From the NCBI GenBank assembly GCA_013816255.1, contig JACDET010000006.1, forward strand, positions 4,586-46,554: a stretch of 41,969 nucleotides of DNA, read 5' to 3'. Source of the DNA: Candidatus Levyibacteriota bacterium. Lineage in GTDB: Bacteria > Patescibacteriota > Microgenomatia > Levybacterales > UBA12049. The number at the start of each line of letters is the position of its first letter. The stretch's first letter is position 1. This document shows positions 24,749 through 31,128 of the stretch, piece after piece. The position numbers and the translations under genes are program-made. The notes beneath the pieces were generated by a model. The model had not been told where the DNA came from. It searched no databases and saw only the letters and a program-made list of their open reading frames with translations.

Positions 24749-25156
24749 ATGAGAATTGTAGGTGTAATAGTACCAGATGAAAAAAAGGTAAAGATTGCTT
24801 TAGCATACATTTACGGCATTGGTCGGAATAATGCGTTACCTGTTTTGGAAAAAGCAGAAATTGATCCAGACAAAAGAGCAAAGGATTTAACAGAAGACGA
24901 AATTAAACGCTTAACCAAAGTTCTTGAAAAGTTCAAGATTGAAGGAGATCTCAAAGCAGATATTGCAGCAAACATCCGTAGATTGCGCGACATCGGTGCA
25001 TATCGAGGAATACGACACGCACGAGGTTTACCGTCCCGCGGACAACGTACCAGATCAAATGCACGTACAAAGCGTGGTAAGAGAGTTACTATCGGTGCTA
25101 TCAAGAAAGAAGTAATGGCAAAGATGGATGCAGCACAGAAAGCGAAAGGTAAATAA
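24749..25156 (+). CDS. rpsM: Ribosomal protein S13
   Basis: A 135-residue protein of the 30S head contacting P-site tRNA. It starts MRIVGVIVPDEKKVKIAL, and has YGIGRNNA and the C-terminal RHARGLPSRGQRTRSNARTK, the family signature. Slightly longer than E. coli (118) through a basic C-terminal tail. Hairpins on both sides. Confidence 0.96.
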   Translation: MRIVGVIVPDEKKVKIALAYIYGIGRNNALPVLEKAEIDPDKRAKDLTEDEIKRLTKVLEKFKIEGDLKADIAANIRRLRDIGAYRGIRHARGLPSRGQRTRSNARTKRGKRVTIGAIKKEVMAKMDAAQKAKGK

Positions 25157-25226
25157 GCGTCTAGGGTATAGCGTATAGCGTCTAGGAAAAAAATCACTAG
25201 ACCCTAACCGCTAGAAGCTAAGCGCT
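25156..25226 (+). repeat. Heptad hairpin repeat, rpsM-rpsK junction
   Basis: AGCGTCT-family overlapping the rpsM stop by 1 nt. The 3' arm ends AAGCGCT, 10 nt before the rpsK ATG. Confidence 0.85.
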
Positions 25227-25236
25227 CATAAAGAAT

Positions 25237-25644
25237 ATGGCAAACAAACAAGTTAAAAAAGTTACAACAAAAGCAAAGAAAAAAGCAGGTGCACTCGTCA
25301 CTGAACATGGTCGTGTGTATGTAACAGCAACCTTTAATAATACACTGGTAACCGTCACCAACGATAAGGGGGACGCACTTGGATGGAGTTCATCAGGAGC
25401 CCGTGGCTTTAAAGGAACACGGAAATCAACTCCGTATGCTGCAAGTATTGCTGTTGAAGAAGTTGTGAAGCGGATTGTTGATAAAGGTATGAAGTCAGTT
25501 GACGTTTTCGTCAAAGGACCAGGATCTGGACGCGATTCATCATTACGAGGTGTCAAAAGTGCAGGCCCGGTTATTACATCTATTTCAGATATAACACCAA
25601 TGCCACACAACGGACCGAGAAGTAAAAAGAAACGAAGGGTTTAG
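25237..25644 (+). CDS. rpsK: Ribosomal protein S11
   Basis: A 135-residue protein of the 30S platform. It contains GRVYVTATFNNTLVTVTN, WSSSGARGFKGTRKSTPYAA, and the C-terminal PMPHNGPRSKKKRRV, all typical of S11. Length is near normal (129). Its last codon and stop (GTT TAG) run into the following hairpin. Confidence 0.97.
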   Translation: MANKQVKKVTTKAKKKAGALVTEHGRVYVTATFNNTLVTVTNDKGDALGWSSSGARGFKGTRKSTPYAASIAVEEVVKRIVDKGMKSVDVFVKGPGSGRDSSLRGVKSAGPVITSISDITPMPHNGPRSKKKRRV

Positions 25645-25708
25645 GGCATAGCGTCTAGCGCCTAGTAAATTTTAATTACTAAAAGCTAGACCCTAGAAGC
25701 TAAACGCT
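25636..25708 (+). repeat. Heptad hairpin repeat, rpsK-rpsD junction
   Basis: AGCGTCT-family that begins with a TAGGG-type heptad containing the rpsK stop codon, so it mixes two sequence families. The 3' arm ends AAACGCT, 9 nt before the rpsD ATG. Confidence 0.8.
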
Positions 25709-25717
25709 CAATAAAAT

Positions 25718-26320
25718 ATGGCAAGATATACAGGACCAAAACATAAATTAGCACGACGCGAAGGTGTAAATCTTTTGGAAAAAACTTCAGCAAGTTTGAC
25801 ACGAAGATTGAATGTCCCGCCAGGTGTGCATGGTAAAAAAGGCAAAAGACGACCATCTGAGTATGGAGTACAGCTTCGTGAGAAACAAAAGGCAAAGGTA
25901 ATGTATGGTCTTCTCGAGAAACAATTCAGAAAGATTGTTGATTTAGCATCAGTACAGCAAGGCGATACCGAAGAATTACTCCTCTCACTTCTTGAAAGAA
26001 GACTTGATAATGTTGTGTATCGTCTCGGACTTGCAAAGTCACGGATGATGTCAAGACAGTTTGTCTCCCATGGACATGTGTCTGTGAATGGGAAAAGAAT
26101 GTCTATTCCTTCATACACAGTAAAAGTCGGCGATGTTATCGCGCTTGATGAAACGATTCAAAAGAACCCTGACGTTATAACGGTCATGGAAGAGAAAAAA
26201 GAAACCATGGGCTTTCTCGAGCAAAAAGGCCCTGCAGGGAAGTTAGTACGTTTGCCGATTGCTGAAGACATTCAGGTTCCATTTAGCACAAGACAGATTA
26301 TTGAATATTACTCACGATAG
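25718..26320 (+). CDS. rpsD: Ribosomal protein S4
   Basis: A 200-residue primary 16S-binding protein that nucleates the 5' domain. It starts MARYTGPKHKLARREG and contains RRPSEYGVQLREKQK and an S4 RNA-binding domain (RLDNVVYRLGLAKSRMMSRQFVSHGHVSVNGKR-type, with the loop SHGHVSVNG). Length is normal. Its stop codon lies within the rpoA promoter region. Confidence 0.97.
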   Translation: MARYTGPKHKLARREGVNLLEKTSASLTRRLNVPPGVHGKKGKRRPSEYGVQLREKQKAKVMYGLLEKQFRKIVDLASVQQGDTEELLLSLLERRLDNVVYRLGLAKSRMMSRQFVSHGHVSVNGKRMSIPSYTVKVGDVIALDETIQKNPDVITVMEEKKETMGFLEQKGPAGKLVRLPIAEDIQVPFSTRQIIEYYSR

Positions 26321-26354
26321 TGGTATAATGATTTTAGACTCATCTTTGATGAGT
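26321..26354 (+). promoter_or_regulatory. rpoA promoter 1 with 5'-terminal hairpin
   Basis: TGGTATAAT (26321-26329) is an extended -10. ACTCAT (26338-26343) and ATGAGT (26349-26354) form a 6-bp stem beginning at the expected transcription start. Confidence 0.55.
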
Positions 26355-26363
26355 AAGATACTA

Positions 26364-26413
26364 TTGTCAAAAATAGTTATTTAGTGTATTATACAGATTA
26401 GAAAAACGTCTAA
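26364..26413 (+). promoter_or_regulatory. rpoA promoter 2 with 5'-terminal hairpin
   Basis: TTGTCA (26364-26369) and TATTAT (26387-26392) are 17 nt apart. TTAGA (26398-26402) pairs with TCTAA (26409-26413) at the expected start. AAAGG at 26412-26416 may serve as a weak ribosome binding site for the ATG at 26423. Confidence 0.5.
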
Positions 26414-26422
26414 AGGAAATAT

Positions 26423-27355
26423 ATGGAAGAATTCAATTTTAAAGTTAAAGAAGTTACATTAACTCCAGATTTCGGAGAATTTGTTATCGAACCTCTTGCG
26501 CCAGGATATGGTCACACAATAGGAAATGCGATACGAAGAGTTCTCTATACTTCTATTCCAGGATCAGCTGTTACTTCAGTACGTGTTACCGGAGCAAAAC
26601 ACAAATTCTCAACACTCCCAGGTTTAAAAGAAAATCTTATTGACCTTCTTCTCAATGTTAAAGAACTTAACTTAAAGCTCGCTGAAGGTCGCGAAAATGC
26701 AACAATCAAACTTTCAGTTACTGGCGCAAAAAAAGTAACTGCCGCAGATTTAGAGACAACAGATGGTGTTGAAGTTGTTGATAAGACGCAATACATCGGT
26801 TCACTTTCAGGTGACAAAGCAAAACTCGAAATGGAACTCACAATCGAAAAAGGTTTTGGATTTTCACTTGCTGAAGAACGACGCTCAACAACACTTGGTG
26901 TTATGACAACAGATGCAGTCTATACACCAGTACGACGTGTCACATACACTGTCGCTTCAACCCGTGTTGGACGCCGAACTGATCTTGATAAAGTAACACT
27001 CAAAATCTGGACAAATGGTACAGTTGATCCAAAAGAATCACTTATGAATGCGGCTCGGATCCTGACTTCATACTTCCAACAAATTTATGAACCAAAAGAA
27101 ACAGCAACAGTAAGTGAAAGTCCAGTTATCACTTCATCAATTCCTCAGAATTTGTTGAAGATGACCATTGATGAATTAGATCTTCCAACAAGAATCTATA
27201 ACAGTTTGCGCAACGGCGGTATTGAAACAATCGAACAATTATTAAGTACACCGCGTAAAGACTTGGTCTCCATGCGAAACATGGGTGGTAAATCCATCTC
27301 TGTTATTGAAGAAAAACTTGGAGAAAAAGGAATTAGTTTAAACCTAAACGCATAA
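26423..27355 (+). CDS. rpoA: RNA polymerase subunit alpha
   Basis: A 310-residue subunit that seeds RNA polymerase assembly. The N-terminal dimerisation domain contains FVIEPLAPGYGHTIGNAIRR and a complete second insert domain. A C-terminal domain of about 60 residues has helix-hairpin-helix features (LDLPTRIYNSLRNGGIETIEQLL, NMGGKSISVIEEKL). Length is slightly below E. coli (329). It is the only gene in the cluster with two promoter candidates immediately upstream. Confidence 0.97.
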   Translation: MEEFNFKVKEVTLTPDFGEFVIEPLAPGYGHTIGNAIRRVLYTSIPGSAVTSVRVTGAKHKFSTLPGLKENLIDLLLNVKELNLKLAEGRENATIKLSVTGAKKVTAADLETTDGVEVVDKTQYIGSLSGDKAKLEMELTIEKGFGFSLAEERRSTTLGVMTTDAVYTPVRRVTYTVASTRVGRRTDLDKVTLKIWTNGTVDPKESLMNAARILTSYFQQIYEPKETATVSESPVITSSIPQNLLKMTIDELDLPTRIYNSLRNGGIETIEQLLSTPRKDLVSMRNMGGKSISVIEEKLGEKGISLNLNA

Positions 27356-27364
27356 AAGAGTATA

Positions 27365-27433
27365 TCCGAAATTCGAATTCCCGCTTCAACTCCGCTCAGC
27401 GAGGCGAGTCGAAATTCGAGCTTCGGATTTTTT
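27365..27433 (+). terminator. Large hairpin with T-run, rpoA-rplQ junction
   Basis: TCCGAA (27365-27370) pairs with TTCGGA (27422-27427), with further pairing between the inner ATTCGAATT and AATTCGA segments, and six T follow at 27428-27433. It looks like an intrinsic terminator placed 7 nt before the rplQ ATG, so it may attenuate rather than end transcription. Confidence 0.6.
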
Positions 27434-27440
27434 ATTAGCT

Positions 27441-27986
27441 ATGAGAAAAAATGTTTTTGGACGACAATTAAAAAGAGATGCAAACGAAAGGAAGGCTTTG
27501 TTTAAAAACTTGCTTACTTCTTTGGTTCTTGAAGAACGGATCACAACAACGCCTGCTAAAGCCAAAGCTATTAAAGCAGCTGCAGACAAATTAGTCACCA
27601 AAGCGAAAAAAGGTGGAGACGTAGCGTTCCGTGCACTTGCGCCTGATGTCAGACACATTGCTGTTGAAAAATTGATTAGTCAGATCGCACCAAGATTCGT
27701 AACCCGCGCGGGCGGATATACACGGATCATAAAAGTAGGACGACGAGTCGCAGATAATGCTCCACAAGTTATTATGGAGTGGGTTGTCAAAGGTGAAAAA
27801 GCAGTTGCGAGCATGAAAGCCAAAAAAGCAGCGAAGAAGACAAAAGCAACAAAGACAACTGATCTTGCATCAACAGCCGCAAATACAGCTGGGGTTGCCG
27901 CAGTAACAGCCAAAACAGATAAAAAATCAAAAGCAGTAAAGGGCTCAGCACCAAAACAAATGGTAACGAGACAGAAGAAAGGGTAG
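27441..27986 (+). CDS. rplQ: Ribosomal protein L17
   Basis: A 181-residue 50S protein. It starts with a typical MRKNVFGRQLKRDANERKALF, followed by LVLEERITTTPAKAKAIK and GGYTRIIKVGRRVADNAP. The conserved part ends near residue 117; the remaining ~60 residues are an Ala/Lys/Thr-rich low-complexity tail, so the protein is much longer than its usual 115-130. The start follows a terminator-like hairpin. Confidence 0.95.
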   Translation: MRKNVFGRQLKRDANERKALFKNLLTSLVLEERITTTPAKAKAIKAAADKLVTKAKKGGDVAFRALAPDVRHIAVEKLISQIAPRFVTRAGGYTRIIKVGRRVADNAPQVIMEWVVKGEKAVASMKAKKAAKKTKATKTTDLASTAANTAGVAAVTAKTDKKSKAVKGSAPKQMVTRQKKG

Positions 27987-27989
27987 TTC

Positions 27990-28060
27990 AGCGTCTAGGG
28001 TATAGCGGCTAGCGTCTAGTAAATTGATCACTAGGCCCTAGAAGCTAGAAGCTAGAAGCT
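27990..28060 (+). repeat. Heptad hairpin repeat, rplQ-rplM junction
   Basis: AGCGTCT-family starting 3 nt after the rplQ stop. The 3' arm contains AGAAGCT three times and ends 10 nt before the rplM ATG. Confidence 0.85.
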
Positions 28061-28070
28061 CAATAAAGAT

Positions 28071-28499
28071 ATGAATCAAGCAGCACAGACAGTCGCAACA
28101 AAAGCGTCAGACATTAAAAGAACGTGGCATCTTATTGATGTAAAGGATCAAACATTGGGTCGTATTGCGTCCCAAATTGCGCAACTTTTGATGGGAAAGA
28201 GTAAGCCATATTTTGTCCGTAATCTTGATTGTGGTGATTACGTCGTTATTGTTAATGCAAAGAATGTTAAAGTAACCGGTAAAAAAGAAATACAAAAAAA
28301 TTACTACCGTCACTCAGGATATCCTGGTGGTTTTAAATCAGAGACATTAAAGGAACTCCGCGTACGAAAGCCTGAAACTATCATTACTCACGCAGTCAAA
28401 GGTATGCTCCCACAAAACCGTTTGCGTGATAAAATGTTAAAAAGATTATTCGTATTTGCCGAGGAAGAACATAAATATAGTGATAAGTTTAATAATTAG
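28071..28499 (+). CDS. rplM: Ribosomal protein L13
   Basis: A 142-residue early-assembly 50S protein. Signatures: WHLIDVKDQTLGRIASQIAQ, GDYVVIVNAKNVKVTGKK, YYRHSGYPGG and AVKGMLPQNRLRDKMLKRL. Length is normal. The TAG stop is part of the following hairpin. Confidence 0.97.
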   Translation: MNQAAQTVATKASDIKRTWHLIDVKDQTLGRIASQIAQLLMGKSKPYFVRNLDCGDYVVIVNAKNVKVTGKKEIQKNYYRHSGYPGGFKSETLKELRVRKPETIITHAVKGMLPQNRLRDKMLKRLFVFAEEEHKYSDKFNN

Positions 28500-28568
28500 C
28501 GTCTAGGGTATAGCGGCTAGCGTCTAGTACATTGATCACTAGGCCCTAGAAGCTAGAAGCTAACCGCT
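28498..28568 (+). repeat. Heptad hairpin repeat, rplM-rpsI junction
   Basis: AGCGTCT-family overlapping the rplM stop by 2 nt and very similar to the rplQ-rplM copy. The 3' arm ends AACCGCT, 8 nt before the rpsI ATG. Confidence 0.85.
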
Positions 28569-28576
28569 CATAAAAT

Positions 28577-29062
28577 ATGGCAGAAGAAATACAACCAGTA
28601 CAAACAAAAAAAGTGAGAAACGCGAAAAAAGAGTATGTCTTTGCTGTCGGACGACGCAAGGAATCAGTCGCTCGTGTCAGACTCTATGAAACAGTGAAAG
28701 CTGATCTCGCTTGGGGTGAAGTTGCTGTAAAAAAAGGTGACATGATCGTCAATGAAAAGCCAATCGCTGAGTATTTTTCGGGTGAAGTAAGCAGACATCA
28801 GTACACTGAACCACTTCGTATTACCAACGCGCACCAATTGAACTTCACATTCACTATCAAAGTCGCAGGTGGTGGCCCTTCAGGGCAACTACAGGCAGCT
28901 ATTGCTGGTATCTCCAATGCATTAAATAAGCTTGACCCTGAGAAATACCGAGCGCTTTTGAAGAAAAAAGGATTCCTAACCCGTGACGCACGTATTCGTG
29001 AACGACGATCAGTCGGCACAGGTGGTAAATCCCGACGCAAGAAGCAGTCACCAAAGCGATAA
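28577..29062 (+). CDS. rpsI: Ribosomal protein S9
   Basis: A 161-residue protein of the 30S head whose C-terminal tail touches P-site tRNA. It contains FAVGRRKESVARVRL, GGGPSGQLQAAIAGISNAL, LTRDARIRERRSVGTGGKSRRKKQSPKR; the conserved terminal Lys-Arg is present. An N-terminal extension of about 20 residues precedes the core. It is the last gene of the cluster; a hairpin with the stop codon in its loop follows. Confidence 0.96.
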   Translation: MAEEIQPVQTKKVRNAKKEYVFAVGRRKESVARVRLYETVKADLAWGEVAVKKGDMIVNEKPIAEYFSGEVSRHQYTEPLRITNAHQLNFTFTIKVAGGGPSGQLQAAIAGISNALNKLDPEKYRALLKKKGFLTRDARIRERRSVGTGGKSRRKKQSPKR

Positions 29063-29108
29063 ACGCTTCTCTCCTTTTCGTCATTCTGGCCGTGTCCAGA
29101 ATCAGTTT
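29054..29108 (+). terminator. Two terminator-like hairpins after rpsI
   Basis: AAGCG (29054-29058) and CGCTT (29064-29068) form a small stem with the rpsI stop codon in the loop, followed by CTCTCCTTTTC. ATTCTGG (29083-29089) and CCAGAAT (29096-29102) form a second perfect stem followed by CAGTTTTC. Together they probably end the ribosomal protein transcript. Confidence 0.6.
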
Positions 29109-29140
29109 TCTCAATTATTTATTTAAATAGACCCTTGTTC

Positions 29141-29421
29141 GTACTTTTGGCCGCAAAAGTACCAAAACTCTGTCCGCTCGTGAAGTCGGGCTACAATTAT
29201 TCCATTCGCTTGTCGGGGGAAACGTTGCCCCCTCCGGCACAAGGCCGGCGGTCCCCCTGACGACTCATTCCATAATTGCTTGACGCCCTTTGTTCAACGC
29301 TCCCATACATAATCTATTATTGATAAGTGTCAGTCAGTTATGAGCACGCGTTAAACCCTCAAGAGGATACGCCAGCGGAGTTATCGAATGAGAGCTTTGG
29401 TACTTTGTCGGCACAAAGTAC
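29141..29421. mobile_element. 281-bp palindromic element with self-complementary ends (MITE-like)
   Basis: The ends 29141-29171 and 29391-29421 are inverted copies of each other (25 of 31 positions identical). Each end is itself a palindrome: GTACTTTT-AAAAGTAC on the left, GTACTTTGT-ACAAAGTAC on the right, with compensating base changes. In the middle GTCGGGGGA (29212-29220) pairs with TCCCCCTGAC (29252-29261) around an inner CCGGC/GCCGG stem. The central part is more GC-rich than its surroundings. No open frame. It lies between convergent genes. A non-autonomous mobile element or a structured RNA are both possible. Confidence 0.55.
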
Positions 29422-29431
29422 AACAGAAAAA

Positions 29432-30604
29432 CTATCTTTTCTTTGTAGTATTTTTAACTACGCTCTGATCAGAGTTTAATTGTATAAGTGCTTCAAGCAA
29501 AGCTCCAAGAGCCATGAAGAGGAGGATTGCTATTGCTAACCATCCGAATACGGGAATGAAGAGTAAGATGAAAAGAAGTATTGGACCGACGATAGCAGCT
29601 TTCCAGTCGAGTTCGTACGCATGTTTATTATTGCGATTCCACCAGTGAAGTACGGCCCAGCCGAGAAATAGTTTGACGATAAATATGCCGACGATAAGTG
29701 TGAGAAAGTAGAAAAGATACGTGGCTAGACCGAGCCAAATCAGGAATAAGAAGAATATACCAGCAAGTGGGACGAGGGCGATGTATCCAAAACCAATAGC
29801 GCCACTTCTCAACGGTGTTCCCCGCATACGATTGACAACTGCCATAAGAGCGCGTCTGAAGAAATAGACGAAGAGCAAGCTCAGAATAATATCTGTAACG
29901 AGCTTATACAACGCTACTGTCGTCAGAAATGCTCCCGCTGCGTCATCCTCTCCATCATTCTCAGTCAACTGATAGTCAGTTCGTCCTGAAATAGTTGCTC
30001 CCTGTGCAATCTCTGCACGCTTTGGGGATTCATAGGAGAGGTTTCCTGCTACTTTTGCACCCGATCCGAGTGTCAACGCTTCAATTTCTCCACTGACATT
30101 CCCACCAACACTATTATTAAGTGTAATATCTCCACCATTAATCATTACTTTTCCGGCCACTGGTCCATCAACTTGTAGCTTCCCTCCAGCAAAGATCAGA
30201 TCTCCTCCAATTGTTGCATTTTCAGTGAGCCTTATATTTCCTCCTGCTATAACTAAATCATTGGCAATTGGTCCATCAATCGTTATATCGCCACCAGCGA
30301 TCCTGGCATTATTACCCACTGATCCAGCAAGGGTTATATTTCCGCCAGCAATTAACGCGCTTCCCTCAACGTTACTGTTGATAATAATATCTCCACCAGC
30401 AAGAGTGAGCTCATTTGCTATAGGCGAATCAACCTGAATAGCACCGCCAAATATGTACGGATTAACAAGTGTTTGGTTTGTGTCAGTGATGCGTATCTCG
30501 TCACCGGCTCTGAAGTCGGCAGCATATATAGGAGGAGTAATGAGCGTGGTACATACAAGGGCTAAGGAGAAACATACTGTTAGCAATCGAAGTAGTTTTT
30601 TCAT
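29432..30604 (-). CDS. Exported bactofilin-like beta-helix protein with C-terminal membrane domain
   Basis: 390 residues from the ATG at 30604 (an earlier TTG at 30610 is less likely). A signal peptide (about 1-27) is followed by a long array of short repeats such as LAGGDIIINSNVEG, LIAGGNITLAGSV and ARIAGGDITIDGPI (about residues 40-200). These resemble the polymer-forming right-handed beta-helix of bactofilins. About four membrane segments make up the C-terminus (about 230-375). This suggests an envelope scaffold that assembles outside the membrane. Specific function unknown. A TGCTATAAT promoter lies 18 nt upstream. Confidence 0.7.
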   Translation of the reverse strand: MKKLLRLLTVCFSLALVCTTLITPPIYAADFRAGDEIRITDTNQTLVNPYIFGGAIQVDSPIANELTLAGGDIIINSNVEGSALIAGGNITLAGSVGNNARIAGGDITIDGPIANDLVIAGGNIRLTENATIGGDLIFAGGKLQVDGPVAGKVMINGGDITLNNSVGGNVSGEIEALTLGSGAKVAGNLSYESPKRAEIAQGATISGRTDYQLTENDGEDDAAGAFLTTVALYKLVTDIILSLLFVYFFRRALMAVVNRMRGTPLRSGAIGFGYIALVPLAGIFFLFLIWLGLATYLFYFLTLIVGIFIVKLFLGWAVLHWWNRNNKHAYELDWKAAIVGPILLFILLFIPVFGWLAIAILLFMALGALLEALIQLNSDQSVVKNTTKKR

Positions 30605-30622
30605 ACACAATGTATTGTAGGG

Positions 30623-30631
30623 ATTATAGCA
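30623..30631 (-). promoter_or_regulatory. Extended -10 promoter of the bactofilin-like gene
   Basis: On the minus strand TGCTATAAT (30631-30623) predicts a start near 30616, about 12 nt upstream of the ATG at 30604. Confidence 0.5.
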
Positions 30632-30742
30632 GGTATTTCAGTACTTTGTATTACAGTAACACAGGTATTATTTCATCTTGACTGTGGGTTCTGTTGACTT
30701 CTTAGTCTCAATCCCAGATACTATAATTACGGCGAAAAGGAG

Positions 30743-31126
30743 GTGAGCATCAGCAATCATATTGCAGAAAAAATGAACGAAAACATACAAATCCCAGAAG
30801 ATATTAGACAATTTCTTGATGGCATGTTGCAAGAAGCGGGCATGCTCACTCTTGATGATCAAATGCGTGAGGGAATGATTCAAGAACTCTTCTATCAATT
30901 AGATAATTATTTGGCAAGCGTCATTGTAAAAAGTCTGGAACCCGAAGATCTCGAAACGTTTATCAAAATGAACGAGGAGAAAAAATCAAAAGTTGAGATT
31001 GAACAATTTATAGCACAAAAAGTACCAAACGCACAGGAGATTTTCTCAGGTGCGATTATGGAATTTAAAAGACTGTATCTGGATAATGTCGCGACAAAAC
31101 GCGATGAACAATCAGGCACAGAGTAA
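30743..31126 (+). CDS. DUF5663-like small helical protein
   Basis: A 127-residue acidic, all-helical protein. The pattern IPEDIRQFLDGMLQEAG, then QELFYQLDNYLASVIV, and PEDLETFIKMNE resembles DUF5663 proteins often found in CPR genomes; function unknown. The start is uncertain. GTG at 30743 lies inside the strong Shine-Dalgarno AAGGAGGTGA (30737-30746), and the first ATG is 30 nt further on (30773). The ATC at 30749 is in frame at ideal spacing. The gene ends 2 nt before the giant kinase gene, so the two are probably co-translated. Confidence 0.6.
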   Translation: MSISNHIAEKMNENIQIPEDIRQFLDGMLQEAGMLTLDDQMREGMIQELFYQLDNYLASVIVKSLEPEDLETFIKMNEEKKSKVEIEQFIAQKVPNAQEIFSGAIMEFKRLYLDNVATKRDEQSGTE

Positions 31127-31128
31127 CT

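Noticed and set aside
11981-28568. CRISPR-like array of regularly spaced repeats
   Set aside because: The repeats are separated by complete genes, not by short unique spacers, and each is a hairpin at a gene junction; no cas genes are present.
29141-29421. A tRNA or known riboswitch in the gap after rpsI
   Set aside because: No cloverleaf, anticodon arm or known aptamer core could be found; the symmetry fits a palindromic element better.
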